64,000 nucleotides of DNA from Bromus sterilis (lineage: Eukaryota > Streptophyta > Magnoliopsida > Poales > Poaceae): assembly GCA_950022295.1 (NCBI GenBank), contig OX465598.1, forward strand, positions 336,549,324-336,613,323, read 5' to 3'. The stretch's first letter is position 1, and every line of letters begins with the position of its first letter. Below the pieces are notes generated by a model. The model saw only the letters and a program-made list of their open reading frames with translations, ran no database searches and was not told the origin of the DNA. The position numbers and the translations under genes were made by a program. Shown in pieces: positions 34,000-43,160 of this stretch.

Positions 34000-35711
34000 T
34001 GATACGTCCAAAACGTATCTATAATTTCTGCTTGCTCCATGCTTCTTTTGTGTGATATTGCTATGGTATTGATACACTTTCATACACTTTTCATCATATT
34101 TGGACTAACTTATTAACTCAGTGCACCCCAGTGCTAGTTCCTGTTTTCTCTTGTTTTTCTATTTCAGGTTTCCCCCATATTAAAAGTGCTCCAAAAATTC
34201 GGGAAAAATCCAATAAAAAATCAGCGCGTCGGAAGTTTCGGGAATCACCAAGGAGGGGCCAGAGGGGACCCACCAGGGCCCCAGGCGCCCTCCCGGCGCG
34301 CCCTAGGGTGGGGGCGCGCCAGGGGGCCGCCTGGACCCCTAGTGGCCCCCCTGGCTGCCCCCCTTCGCCCATATATTCTCCGTGACGCAAAACCCCCGAA
34401 GAGAGAACCCTTTTTCGCGATCTCTCCTCTGTTCCGCCGCCGCCGCGCTTCCAAGATCGGGAGCACCAGGAGACCTCTTCCCGGCACCCTGTCGGAGGGA
34501 GGAACCACCTTCGGGAGCTTCTCCACCACCATGGATGCTTCCCGGATGAAACGTGAGTAGTCCACCTTGGGACGTGGGTCTATGATTAGTAGCTATCTGA
34601 TGTTCTCCTCCCCTCTTTGTTCTTCATGGTTTAGACCTCGTGAGCTTCCCTACATGATCGAGGCACATATGTAATCTTTCTGTTCTTGCTATGCTGAGTT
34701 TGCTGGGATCTGATGGATTATGAGACTATGTTCCGATTGTGTCTGAGTAATATATTTGATTCTCCTCTTTTATATTTATGTTCTTGAGTAATTCTTGCAT
34801 GTTCTCCGTTGTTGTTTATTGGTTTGGCCAAGTAGTAGGTAGTGACTCCAAGAGTGAGCGTTATGCATGATTGTGGGTTCATGCCCCCTGATGACTAGCT
34901 TGAGAGACAGAAACATGAGTCTAGGGGATGTGTTGTTGCCACAAGGGAGAAAACAACGGTGCTTGTACTTACGGGTGCAAGGATTGTTTACTTTACGCAA
35001 AGTTCTTTAATGCAGTTGTCTGTTGCTTTGAGTTTACACTTTGGGTGGGATTCTCAACTTAATACCAGCGAGATGTTCTGGATAGATATCTCAAGGTGGA
35101 TGATTAGTAGGTAGATGCAGATGGATTTCGGTCTACTTGTCTTGGCGTACCGCCCATGCTTTTGAGACTCTTCATTTCTTTATAGCATAGTTAGCATTGG
35201 TTTGCGCACATAATCCTGTCAATTGCCCAGCTGTAATTTGTTTACCTCGCATGGCTATTTTATCGTCTTTTGGGAGAGAGACATCACTAGTGAACATCAT
35301 GGGATCCCGGTCCATATTTCCAATACTGTTTACACCCACTATTTATTTTCTACTTTATTTACTTTTTCGTTGCTATCACTATCATTATTATCCCGTGCGT
35401 TTTATCCTTTGTAAACAACAAGGACGGAGGGATTGACAACCTCTCTGAACTCGTTGGGAGCAAAGTTATCTGTTGTGTGTGCAGGTCCACGTCAACCGCC
35501 TAATTTCTGGCGCCGTTGTCACCTTCCTGTCGTTGCCGGAGTCCTACTGGAGACAAACCTTGGTATCTTCACCGAGGGAAATTTGCTGATATATGCATCT
35601 CAAACCTTCCACTTTGGGTAACCAACGAGGGATGATAAGCCATTGAAAATTTTTTTGGCGCTTTTGCCGTGGACGCAAGCAAAGTTATACCCGCCAACTC
35701 TCGCGCCATCA
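34000..35711 (+). repeat. 5' LTR (family X) of element A
   Basis: TGATACGTCCAAAACG to CTCTCGCGCCATCA; about 1.71 kb. It contains CGCCCATATATTCTCC (promoter-like, about 34366), GATGCTTCCCGGATGAA before the splice-like GTGAGTAG, and two PBS-like stretches inside its 3' end (35508-35518 and 35656-35674). Confidence 0.88.
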
Positions 35712-35721
35712 AAGCAATTTC

Positions 35722-35740
35722 TGGCGCCGTTGCCGGGGAC
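35722..35740 (+). other. Primer-binding site, tRNA-Asp type
   Basis: TGGCGCCGTTGCCGGGGAC, 10 bp after the LTR terminus; identical in the first 18 bases to the PBS at 12582. Confidence 0.85.
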
Positions 35741-35873
35741 TCCGCACTTCAAGATAGGGGAGTTGCACACTATCTTTTATCTTTGGTTTTTAGTCTTGTT
35801 AGTTTACCTTTTAGTTTTTGCTTTAGTGTCCTTTATCAAAAATCAAAAAATAGTTACCTTGCTTGCTGCTACT

Positions 35874-37910
35874 ATGGGTTCCTCCGAGAACACCAAATTG
35901 TGTGACTTCAATAGTCATAACAACAGTGAATTTATCTGCACTCCTATTGCTACACCTGCCACTTCAGCACCTTCTTATGAGATTAAACCTGCTTTGCTGA
36001 ACCTTGTTATGAAAGATCAATTCTCCGGTGCTGGAGATGCTGCTGCTTTGCACTTAAATAATTTTGTTGAGCTCTGTGATATGCAAAAGTACAAAGAAGT
36101 AGATGGTGATATTGTTAATCTTAAGCTTTTTCCTTTCTCCTTGAGAGGAGGAGCTAAAATCTGGTTTCAATCCTTGCCTAGGAATAGCATAGATTCTTGG
36201 GATAAGTGCAAGGATGCTTTTATTGGGAAGTACTACCCCCCAGCTAAGATTATCCAATCAAGGAGTAATATTATGAATTTTAAGCAATTGGATAATGAAC
36301 ACGTTGCCCAAGCTTGGGAACGCATGAAATCTCTTGTTAAGAATTGTCCTACGCATGGTTTGACTACTTCGATGGTTATCCAAACTTTTTATGCAGGCTT
36401 GAACTTTACCTCGCGGAACTTGCTAGATTCTGTCGCGGGAGGAACCTTTATGTCAACAATGCTAGGTGCTGCCACGAAAATACTCGATGAGATGATGACC
36501 AACTATTCCCAATGGCACACCGAAAGAGCTCCAATAGGTAGAAAGGTAAACTCTGTCGAGGAGATCTCCTCCCTAAATGAAAAAGTTGACTTGATTATGT
36601 CTCTACTTACCAAGCAATCTCCTATTGATCCTCATGATGTTCCTTTAAATTCTTTGATTGCTCAAGATCAAGTAAATGTGAACTTTATCTCTAGAAACAA
36701 CTTTAATAACAATGCTTATAGGAGTAATTTTGGTAGCAATCCTAGACCGTTCCCCTCCAACAACTATGGGAACAACAACACTTATCCTAGCACCAAGAAC
36801 TCCACTTCTGAACTAGAGAGTATGCTTAAAGACTTCATCACTACCCAAAAAGCCTTCAACAAGAGTGTAGAGGAAAAACTAGACAAATTAGATAATCTCT
36901 CGTCGAAGGTAGAAAATTTAGCCCATGAAGTAGAATTGCTTAAAATTAGAACTTCTCCTCTTGAGGAGAGGAAGGTCACTCCTATGAACGCTATTCAAGT
37001 GCAAATGAATGAAAACATTAGGATGATGGCTAAACTTAAAGAGAGATGGGCTAGAGAAAAGGAGGAGGAAGATAGAATTAAGATCCTTCCTACACACCAT
37101 ATTGTTGCTACTATCCAAGTTGTTGAGGATATCCAAACTCTTAGCACCCAATGCACCCCTAGTCCCATAGGACCTATTAATGTTGATGCTATGACCTCAA
37201 CCGTAGAAGAAGAAATTCCTATGACTATAGAAGCTACCAAACAAGTGAGCCTAAAGGACACCACTACCACTTTACTTGATAGTAGTGACCTTGATTTTGA
37301 TAATTGCACCCTTTCTCAAGTTATTCGTTTCCTTCACAAGATGTCTAGAGACCCGCACACTAGCACACTCAATCTTGCCTTCACGGAGCATATCACTAAT
37401 GCTCTCATTAAATCTAGGGAGGATAAGCTTAGGATAGAAGCCTCCATACCTAGAAAGCTAGAAGATGGTTGGGATCCTATGATTAAAATTAATTTGAATA
37501 ACTTCTCTTGCTATGCTTTATGTGATGTTGGAGCTAGTACCTCGGTTATGCCCAAAAGAATGTATGATATATTTGAATTGAAACCTTTTGATCCTTGTTC
37601 TTTTGGTGTTCGTCTTGTCGATTCTTCCGTAAAGAAACCTTTGGGGAAGATAGATGATGTTCTTATCATTGTCAATGACAATTATGTTCCCGTTGATTTT
37701 ACTATTATGTACATTGAATGTGAACCTTCTTGTCCAATTATTTTGGGACACCCTTTTCTTTGCACCGTGGGTGTTGTTATTGACATGAAAGAAGGGATTA
37801 TAAAATTCCAATTCTCTCTCAAGAAAGGGATGGAACATTTCCCTAGAAAAAAGATTAAGTTGCCTTTTGATTCCGTCACACGGGCTAGTTATTTTCTTGA
37901 AAAGACTTGA
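35874..37910 (+). CDS. gag-pro: Gypsy gag-protease, intact, no pol
   Basis: 678 aa from ATG at 35874 (MGSSENTKLCDFN). The frame is open further upstream, but that part overlaps the LTR and PBS, so the internal ATG is preferred. Residues about 40-230 form a retrotransposon gag domain (GDAAALHLNNFVELCDM, LFPFSLRGGAKIWFQSLP, WDKCKDAFIGKYYPP). A low-complexity N/S-rich linker (about 275-305) and a charged, partly coiled-coil segment follow. Residues about 535-650 are an aspartic protease (YALCDVGASTSVMPKRMYDI; CPIILGHPFLCTVG). No zinc knuckle is evident. The frame ends EKT with TGA. It is one of few intact retroelement ORFs here, and the next 1.7 kb encodes nothing. Confidence 0.85.
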   Translation: MGSSENTKLCDFNSHNNSEFICTPIATPATSAPSYEIKPALLNLVMKDQFSGAGDAAALHLNNFVELCDMQKYKEVDGDIVNLKLFPFSLRGGAKIWFQSLPRNSIDSWDKCKDAFIGKYYPPAKIIQSRSNIMNFKQLDNEHVAQAWERMKSLVKNCPTHGLTTSMVIQTFYAGLNFTSRNLLDSVAGGTFMSTMLGAATKILDEMMTNYSQWHTERAPIGRKVNSVEEISSLNEKVDLIMSLLTKQSPIDPHDVPLNSLIAQDQVNVNFISRNNFNNNAYRSNFGSNPRPFPSNNYGNNNTYPSTKNSTSELESMLKDFITTQKAFNKSVEEKLDKLDNLSSKVENLAHEVELLKIRTSPLEERKVTPMNAIQVQMNENIRMMAKLKERWAREKEEEDRIKILPTHHIVATIQVVEDIQTLSTQCTPSPIGPINVDAMTSTVEEEIPMTIEATKQVSLKDTTTTLLDSSDLDFDNCTLSQVIRFLHKMSRDPHTSTLNLAFTEHITNALIKSREDKLRIEASIPRKLEDGWDPMIKINLNNFSCYALCDVGASTSVMPKRMYDIFELKPFDPCSFGVRLVDSSVKKPLGKIDDVLIIVNDNYVPVDFTIMYIECEPSCPIILGHPFLCTVGVVIDMKEGIIKFQFSLKKGMEHFPRKKIKLPFDSVTRASYFLEKT

Positions 37911-39634
37911 TCTATTGCATCATGCCTAGCTAATGACTTTAAAGAAGCGCTTTCGGGAGGCAGCCCGCAACGAATTTAGGATTAACTTTTTGTTTTTATT
38001 CTGTTTTTAGTGGTCTTGATGATTGTTACTACTGTAGCAACATAATTGTATCTTTACTTTTCAAGCTTTGTGCCAATTATAGCCTCATATGACAAGGGAA
38101 GTGAAAGTTGTGACATGCTGTCCAGAAAACAGATTCTGTCCTCGTGACGGGAAACATCATAGAAAAATCCCAGTTCATCTTTTTGAGCTGAAATTTTTAC
38201 ACAGCGTGCTCTATACAATCACGGAACTTTCGTATGTTCTGAGTTTTTTGATTTGAGTTGCAGAAGTATCCCTAAAAAATTCTTTACTACCTGCTGGTCT
38301 GTTTTTCACAGATTCTGTCCTGTTTTGCCTTTTCTTCGTTTTGCAAACCTTAAGCTTGCTTTTTCTTTGCAAAAACTTTTTGGAAATCTTGAGAAACAGT
38401 ATCTCTTCAAGAATATCCTTCTTTACAGTAGAGAAAAATATATTTTATTATGGGTACTAACCTCGCTAATCAGATTATGATGAGTTATGTATGAAGGGAG
38501 TTTTCAAGTGTGCGAGGGAAGATGATAAAAGAAGATTCAGGAGTGTCAAACGCTCAAGCTTGGGGATGCCCCCGTGCACCCCCAAGAAATATTCAAGGAT
38601 ACTCAAGCGTTTAAGCTTGGGGATGCCCCCATGCATCCCCTTCTCCATCAACAATTATCAGTTCGCCTTTCGTTTCACTATATTTTTATCACTTCATGCG
38701 TTATGTGCTATGCTTGGAGTGTCTTGCACTTTATTTCCTTTTTAGTTTTCTTTAGCTTTGCTTTCTGTTCATAACAAGTTAGAACCCAGATTTCTTTTGA
38801 GTGGGAGAGAAGCACGCTCCACTTCACCTTAGAACACAACATAGGATTTTTCATGCTTATCTTTGATGTGTGTGTTCTTTATCTTTTTCATAGCTGCTGT
38901 CAAGTTTAGCTCTTAGTTTTCATGCTTATATTTTTAAAGAGCTTTCGTTTAGTTTGTTGCTTGAACTCTCTTGAGTTTTCATGTTTATCTTGTTTAGAGA
39001 GTTTGCCTGTTGCACTGAGTTTTGTGTTTTGACTTGGAGTAGGTAATTGAGGTTGCTACTCAATTGTAGTAGTAACTTGCAATAGTTTTGAGGTATTGCT
39101 TTGAGTAATGTTTGGACTTTTGGTGTCAAGAGCTTTAGACTATTTGTGATAGATTTCGTATTTTGGGAAATCCGTGTTTATTTTCAAAACTTACAAATTA
39201 GTTGAGAACTTTAGCTACTAGATGGATCACTACTCTTTGGAGGGATCGAATATTAGAGTACACTCACGTACCATGAGTCGAGGATGCGCAAGGATAACCA
39301 AACCCCATACACTCCTCCTCGGGGTACTTGTCTCTTTGAGAACCTCCTATTAGATTGAGAGTTACCGATAATAAGTGCATGATTTCCTCGGACTAATGTG
39401 AGTATTCGAAAGTTGACACTTCCACCTTCCCATATTTTTCTAGCCTCTCCTGTGTCGTGCATTGCTTTCTTCTCACTCCGAGAGTTGGCATCCACCTTCG
39501 CCGGTACATCCAAATCCTTTGGCACGATACGCTCTGTTATCATAAACCTCATTATATCCTTCCTGAAAATAGCCACCATACCTACCTATCAAGGCATTTC
39601 CATAGCCTTTCCGAGATACATTGCCATGCAACAT
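37911..39634 (+). other. Noncoding internal region of element A
   Basis: Collinear with 8047-9287 and 13443-15085; contains twin hairpins, AACAAGTTAGAACCCAG (38774) and CGTACCATGAGTCGAGGATG (near 39268). It ends CATTGCCATGCAACAT right at the 3' LTR. No polypurine tract is obvious, so the real end of the internal region appears deleted. Confidence 0.75.
38562..38640 (+). repeat. Twin GGGGATGC/GCATCCCC hairpins, copy 3
   Basis: Hairpins at 38562-38583 (stem with one mismatch, GCACCCCC) and 38619-38640 (perfect stem, loop CCCCAT). Confidence 0.7.
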
Positions 39635-40787
39635 TGATACGTCCAAAACGTATCTATAATTTCTGCTTGCTCCAGGCTTCTTTTGTGTGATATTGCTATG
39701 TTATTGATACACTTTCATACACTTTTGATCATATTTAGACTAACCTATTAACTCAGTGCACCCCAGTGCCAGTTCCTGTTTTCCGTTGTTTTTCTATTTC
39801 AGGTTTCCCCATATTAAAATTGCTCCAAAAATTCGGGAAAAATCCAATAAAAAATCAGCGCTTCGGAAGCTTCGGGAATCACCAAGGTGGGGCCAGAGGG
39901 GACCCACCAGGGCCCTAGACGCCCTCCTGGCGCGCCCTAGGGTGGGGCCGCGCCAGGGGGCCGCCTGGACCCCTTGTGGCCCTCCTGGCTGCCCCCCTTC
40001 GCCCATGTATTCTCCGTGACGCGAAACCCCCGAAGATAGAACCCTTTTCGCGATCTCTCCTCTGTTCCGCCGCCGCCGCGCTTCCATGATCGGGAGTACC
40101 AGGAGACCTCTTCCCGGCACCCTGCCGGAGGGAGGAACCACCTCCGGGAGCTTCTCCACCACCATGGATGCTTCCCGGATGAACCATGAGTAGTCCACCT
40201 TGGACCATGGGTCTATGATCAGTAGCTATGTGATGTTCTCCTCCCCTCTTTGTTCTTCATGGTTTAGACCTCGTGAGCTTCCCTACCTGATCGAGGCACA
40301 TATGTAATCTTTCTGCTGTTGCTATGCTGAGTTTGCTCGGATCTTATGGATTATGAGACTATGTTCAGATTGTGTTTGAGTAATATATTTGATTCTCCTC
40401 TTTTATATTTATGTTCTTGAGTAATTCTTTAATGTTCTCCGTTGCTGTTTATTGCTTTGGCCAACTAGTAGGTAGTGACTCCAAGAGGGAGCGTTATGCA
40501 TGATTGTGGGTTCATGCCCCCTGATGACTAGCTTGAGTGACAGAAACACGAGTCTAGGGGATGTGTTGTTGCCACAAGGGAGAAAACAAAGGTGCTTGTA
40601 TTTGCGGGTGCAAGGATTATTTACTTTACGCAAAGTTCTTTAATGCAGTTGTCTGTTGCTTTGATTTTCCACTTTGGGTGGTATTCGCAACTTAATACCA
40701 GCGAGATGTTCTGGATAGATATCTCAAGGTGGATGATTAGTAGGTAGATGCAGATGGATTTCGGTCTACTTGTTTTGGCGTACCGCC
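39635..40787 (+). repeat. 3' LTR (family X) of element A, 3'-truncated
   Basis: TGATACGTCCAAAACG at 39635 to TTGGCGTACCGCC at 40787. It lacks the last ~550 bp because an inverted LTR X begins immediately. Confidence 0.88.
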
Positions 40788-42055
40788 TGATGTCGCGAGA
40801 GTTTACTTCTCGCCCCTCGCTGGTTACCCAAAGTGGAAGGTTGACATGTAGACAACATTAAATTCCCTCGGTGAAGATACCAAGGTTTGTCTCCGGTAGG
40901 ACTCCGGCAACGACAGGAAGGTGACAACGGCGCCAGATAGGCGGTTGACGTGGACCTGCACACACAACAGATAACTTTGCTCCGAACGAGTTCAGAGAGG
41001 TTGGAAATCCCTCCGGCCTTGTTGTTTACAAAGGATCAAACACACGGGATAATAATGATAGTGATAGCAACGGAAAAGTAAATAAAGCAGTAAATTGATA
41101 GCGGGTGTAAACAGTATTGGAAATATGGAACGGGGTCCCATGATGTTCACTAGTGATGTCTCTCTCCCAAAAGACGATAAAATAGCCATGCGAGGTAAAC
41201 AAAGTACAGCTGGGCAATTGACAGGATTATGTGCGCAAACCAATGCTTACTATGCTATAAAGAAAGGAAGAGGCTCAAAAGCTTGGGCGGTACGCCAAAA
41301 CAACTAGACCGAAATCCATCTGCATCTATCTACTAATCATCCACCTTGAGATATCTATCCAGAACATCTCGCTGGTATTAAGTTGCGAATCCCACCCAAA
41401 GTGTAAACTCAAAGCAACAGACAACTTCATTAAAGAACTTTGCGTAAAGTAAACAATCCTTGCACCCGCAAGTACAAGCACCGTTTTTTTCTCCCTTGTG
41501 GCAACAACACATCCCCTAGACTCATGTTTCTGTCACTCAAGCTAGTTATCAGGGGGCATGAACCCACAATCATGCATAACACTCCCTCTTGGAGTCACTA
41601 CCTACTACTTGGCCAAAGCAATAAACAGCAACGAAGAACATGAAAAAATTACTCAAGAACATAAATATAAAAGAGGAGAATCAAATATATTACTCAAACA
41701 AAATCTGAACATAGTCTCATAATCCATCGGATCCCAGCAAACTCAGCATAGCAACAACAGAAAGATTACATATGTGTCTCGATCATGTAGGGCAGCTCAC
41801 GAGGTCTACACCATGAAGAACAAAGAGGGGAGGAGAACATCACATAGCTACTGATCATAGACCCATAGTCCAAGGTGGACTACTCACGGTTCATTCGGGA
41901 AGCATCCATGGTGGTGGAGAAGCTCCCGCAGGTGGTTGCTCCCTCCGGCATGGTGCCGGGAAGAGGTCTCCTGGTGCTCCCGATCTTGGAAGCGTGGCGG
42001 CGGCGGAATAGAGGAGAGATCGCGAAAAAGGGTTCTTCTTTCGGGGGTTTTGTCG
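40788..42055 (-). repeat. Inverted LTR X, 5'-truncated
   Basis: On the plus strand it opens TGATGTCGCGAGAG, the exact complement of the family X 3' terminus, and reads backwards to about 42055 (TCTTTCGGGGGTTTT), roughly 390 bp short of the LTR start. It keeps the segment the neighbouring plus-strand LTR lost. The breakpoint at 42055 is approximate. Confidence 0.85.
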
Positions 42056-42158
42056 TGGGAAAGTCACGGCATATTTCCGTAGAGTCGAACTTATCATGGG
42101 ACATTTGCTGCGAGGAGAATTCGAGGAGAGAGTCGACATTGACACAGGACTCGGCTGT
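42056..42158. other. Unassigned 100-bp segment
   Basis: Short stretch between inverted LTR X and LTR W with an open frame (VVGKSRHISVESNLSWDICC) that I do not recognise. It may be the old insertion target of element W. Confidence 0.3.
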
Positions 42159-43160
42159 TGTAACACCCTCACTGTCAGATGAACAGTGATCACCATTACT
42201 GTTCCCCAGCACTGTTCAAAACTTTTGTCTGATCAATGTGGTTCATCTCAAACTTGATATTTTCCTTTGATGATGTTGAATGCATGGTGATCATGGACTT
42301 GGTCAACTTGGATCAAAGCAATGCCAAGCTTGTTTCAAATTACCTTTGATTTAAAAATCAAATCAATTGCCTTGGTGGTATATTAAAAAAAATGTTGAAA
42401 ATAAACATTGTCCAAAAATTCTTCAACCACTGTTAATAAATTCTAAATATTCTGTGGACCATGATCCACCAAGTTGGAGATTTTATTAATCTCTAATTAA
42501 TTCTAAATAAATGAAAACAGTGGATAAAACCCCCTTTTAAATCATTTAATATTTATTGCAAATATTAAATGACTTTTATTATTGCCTAATATTTTTGTGG
42601 CAGTAATATATGGTGTAACAATAAATATGGGACACATCCCATATTTTACAAAATGCCTAAGACTATAAAAAGAGATGCAAAAGAAATTAAACAGAGAAGA
42701 AAAGGAAAAATAAAACCCAACCTAATCTACCCCATGGGCGAGGCCCACCCCTTCCAACCCCCCTGGGCCACCAACCCACCCCAGCCCACAAGCCCACCCC
42801 AATCGTTCCCTCCCCTGTTCACGCCCCCCCCCCCCCCGTGGCACACATCGGCCATGGCCACCGCGACGAGCATCGCCGTGGTGACCATCGGCGCCTCTCC
42901 GGCGGCCTACAAGTCGCACCCGAGCCGCCCCCCTGCGAACCCTAGCCCGCAGTTCCCCGCGCGCCCCTGGATCTGGAGCCCCCCTCCCCCTCTGCGTCTT
43001 CCACCTCGGCCCGAGACCCCGCCGTGAGCATACGAATATTCCCCTCTCCCCGCTTCCGTTTTCGCGCGCTGGTTTGCCGTCTTCACCACGGCCGAACTCT
43101 GGCCGCCGCCATGGCCGGTCCTGACCGCGCTCGTCGCGGCGTGCACGGGCTCACGCGCTT

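Larger units (their letters stand above)
34000..40787 (+). mobile_element. Gypsy element A: gag-protease only, 3' LTR truncated
   Basis: 5' LTR X 34000-35711, tRNA-Asp PBS 35722-35740, gag-protease 35874-37910, 1.7 kb noncoding, 3' LTR X 39635-40787. There is no RT, RNase H or integrase, so it needed enzymes from elsewhere. The noncoding part also lacks the final ~1 kb seen in element C (15090-15670). Inserted in LINE ORF1; the left flank is GTTGG (33995-33999), and the right flank is lost because an inverted LTR X begins at 40788. I associate this type with Sabrina-like elements; the name is unverified. Confidence 0.85.

Noticed and set aside
35643..35873. N-terminal extension of gag-protease before the ATG at 35874
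   Set aside because: It overlaps the LTR end and the primer-binding site and starts at a non-ATG codon.
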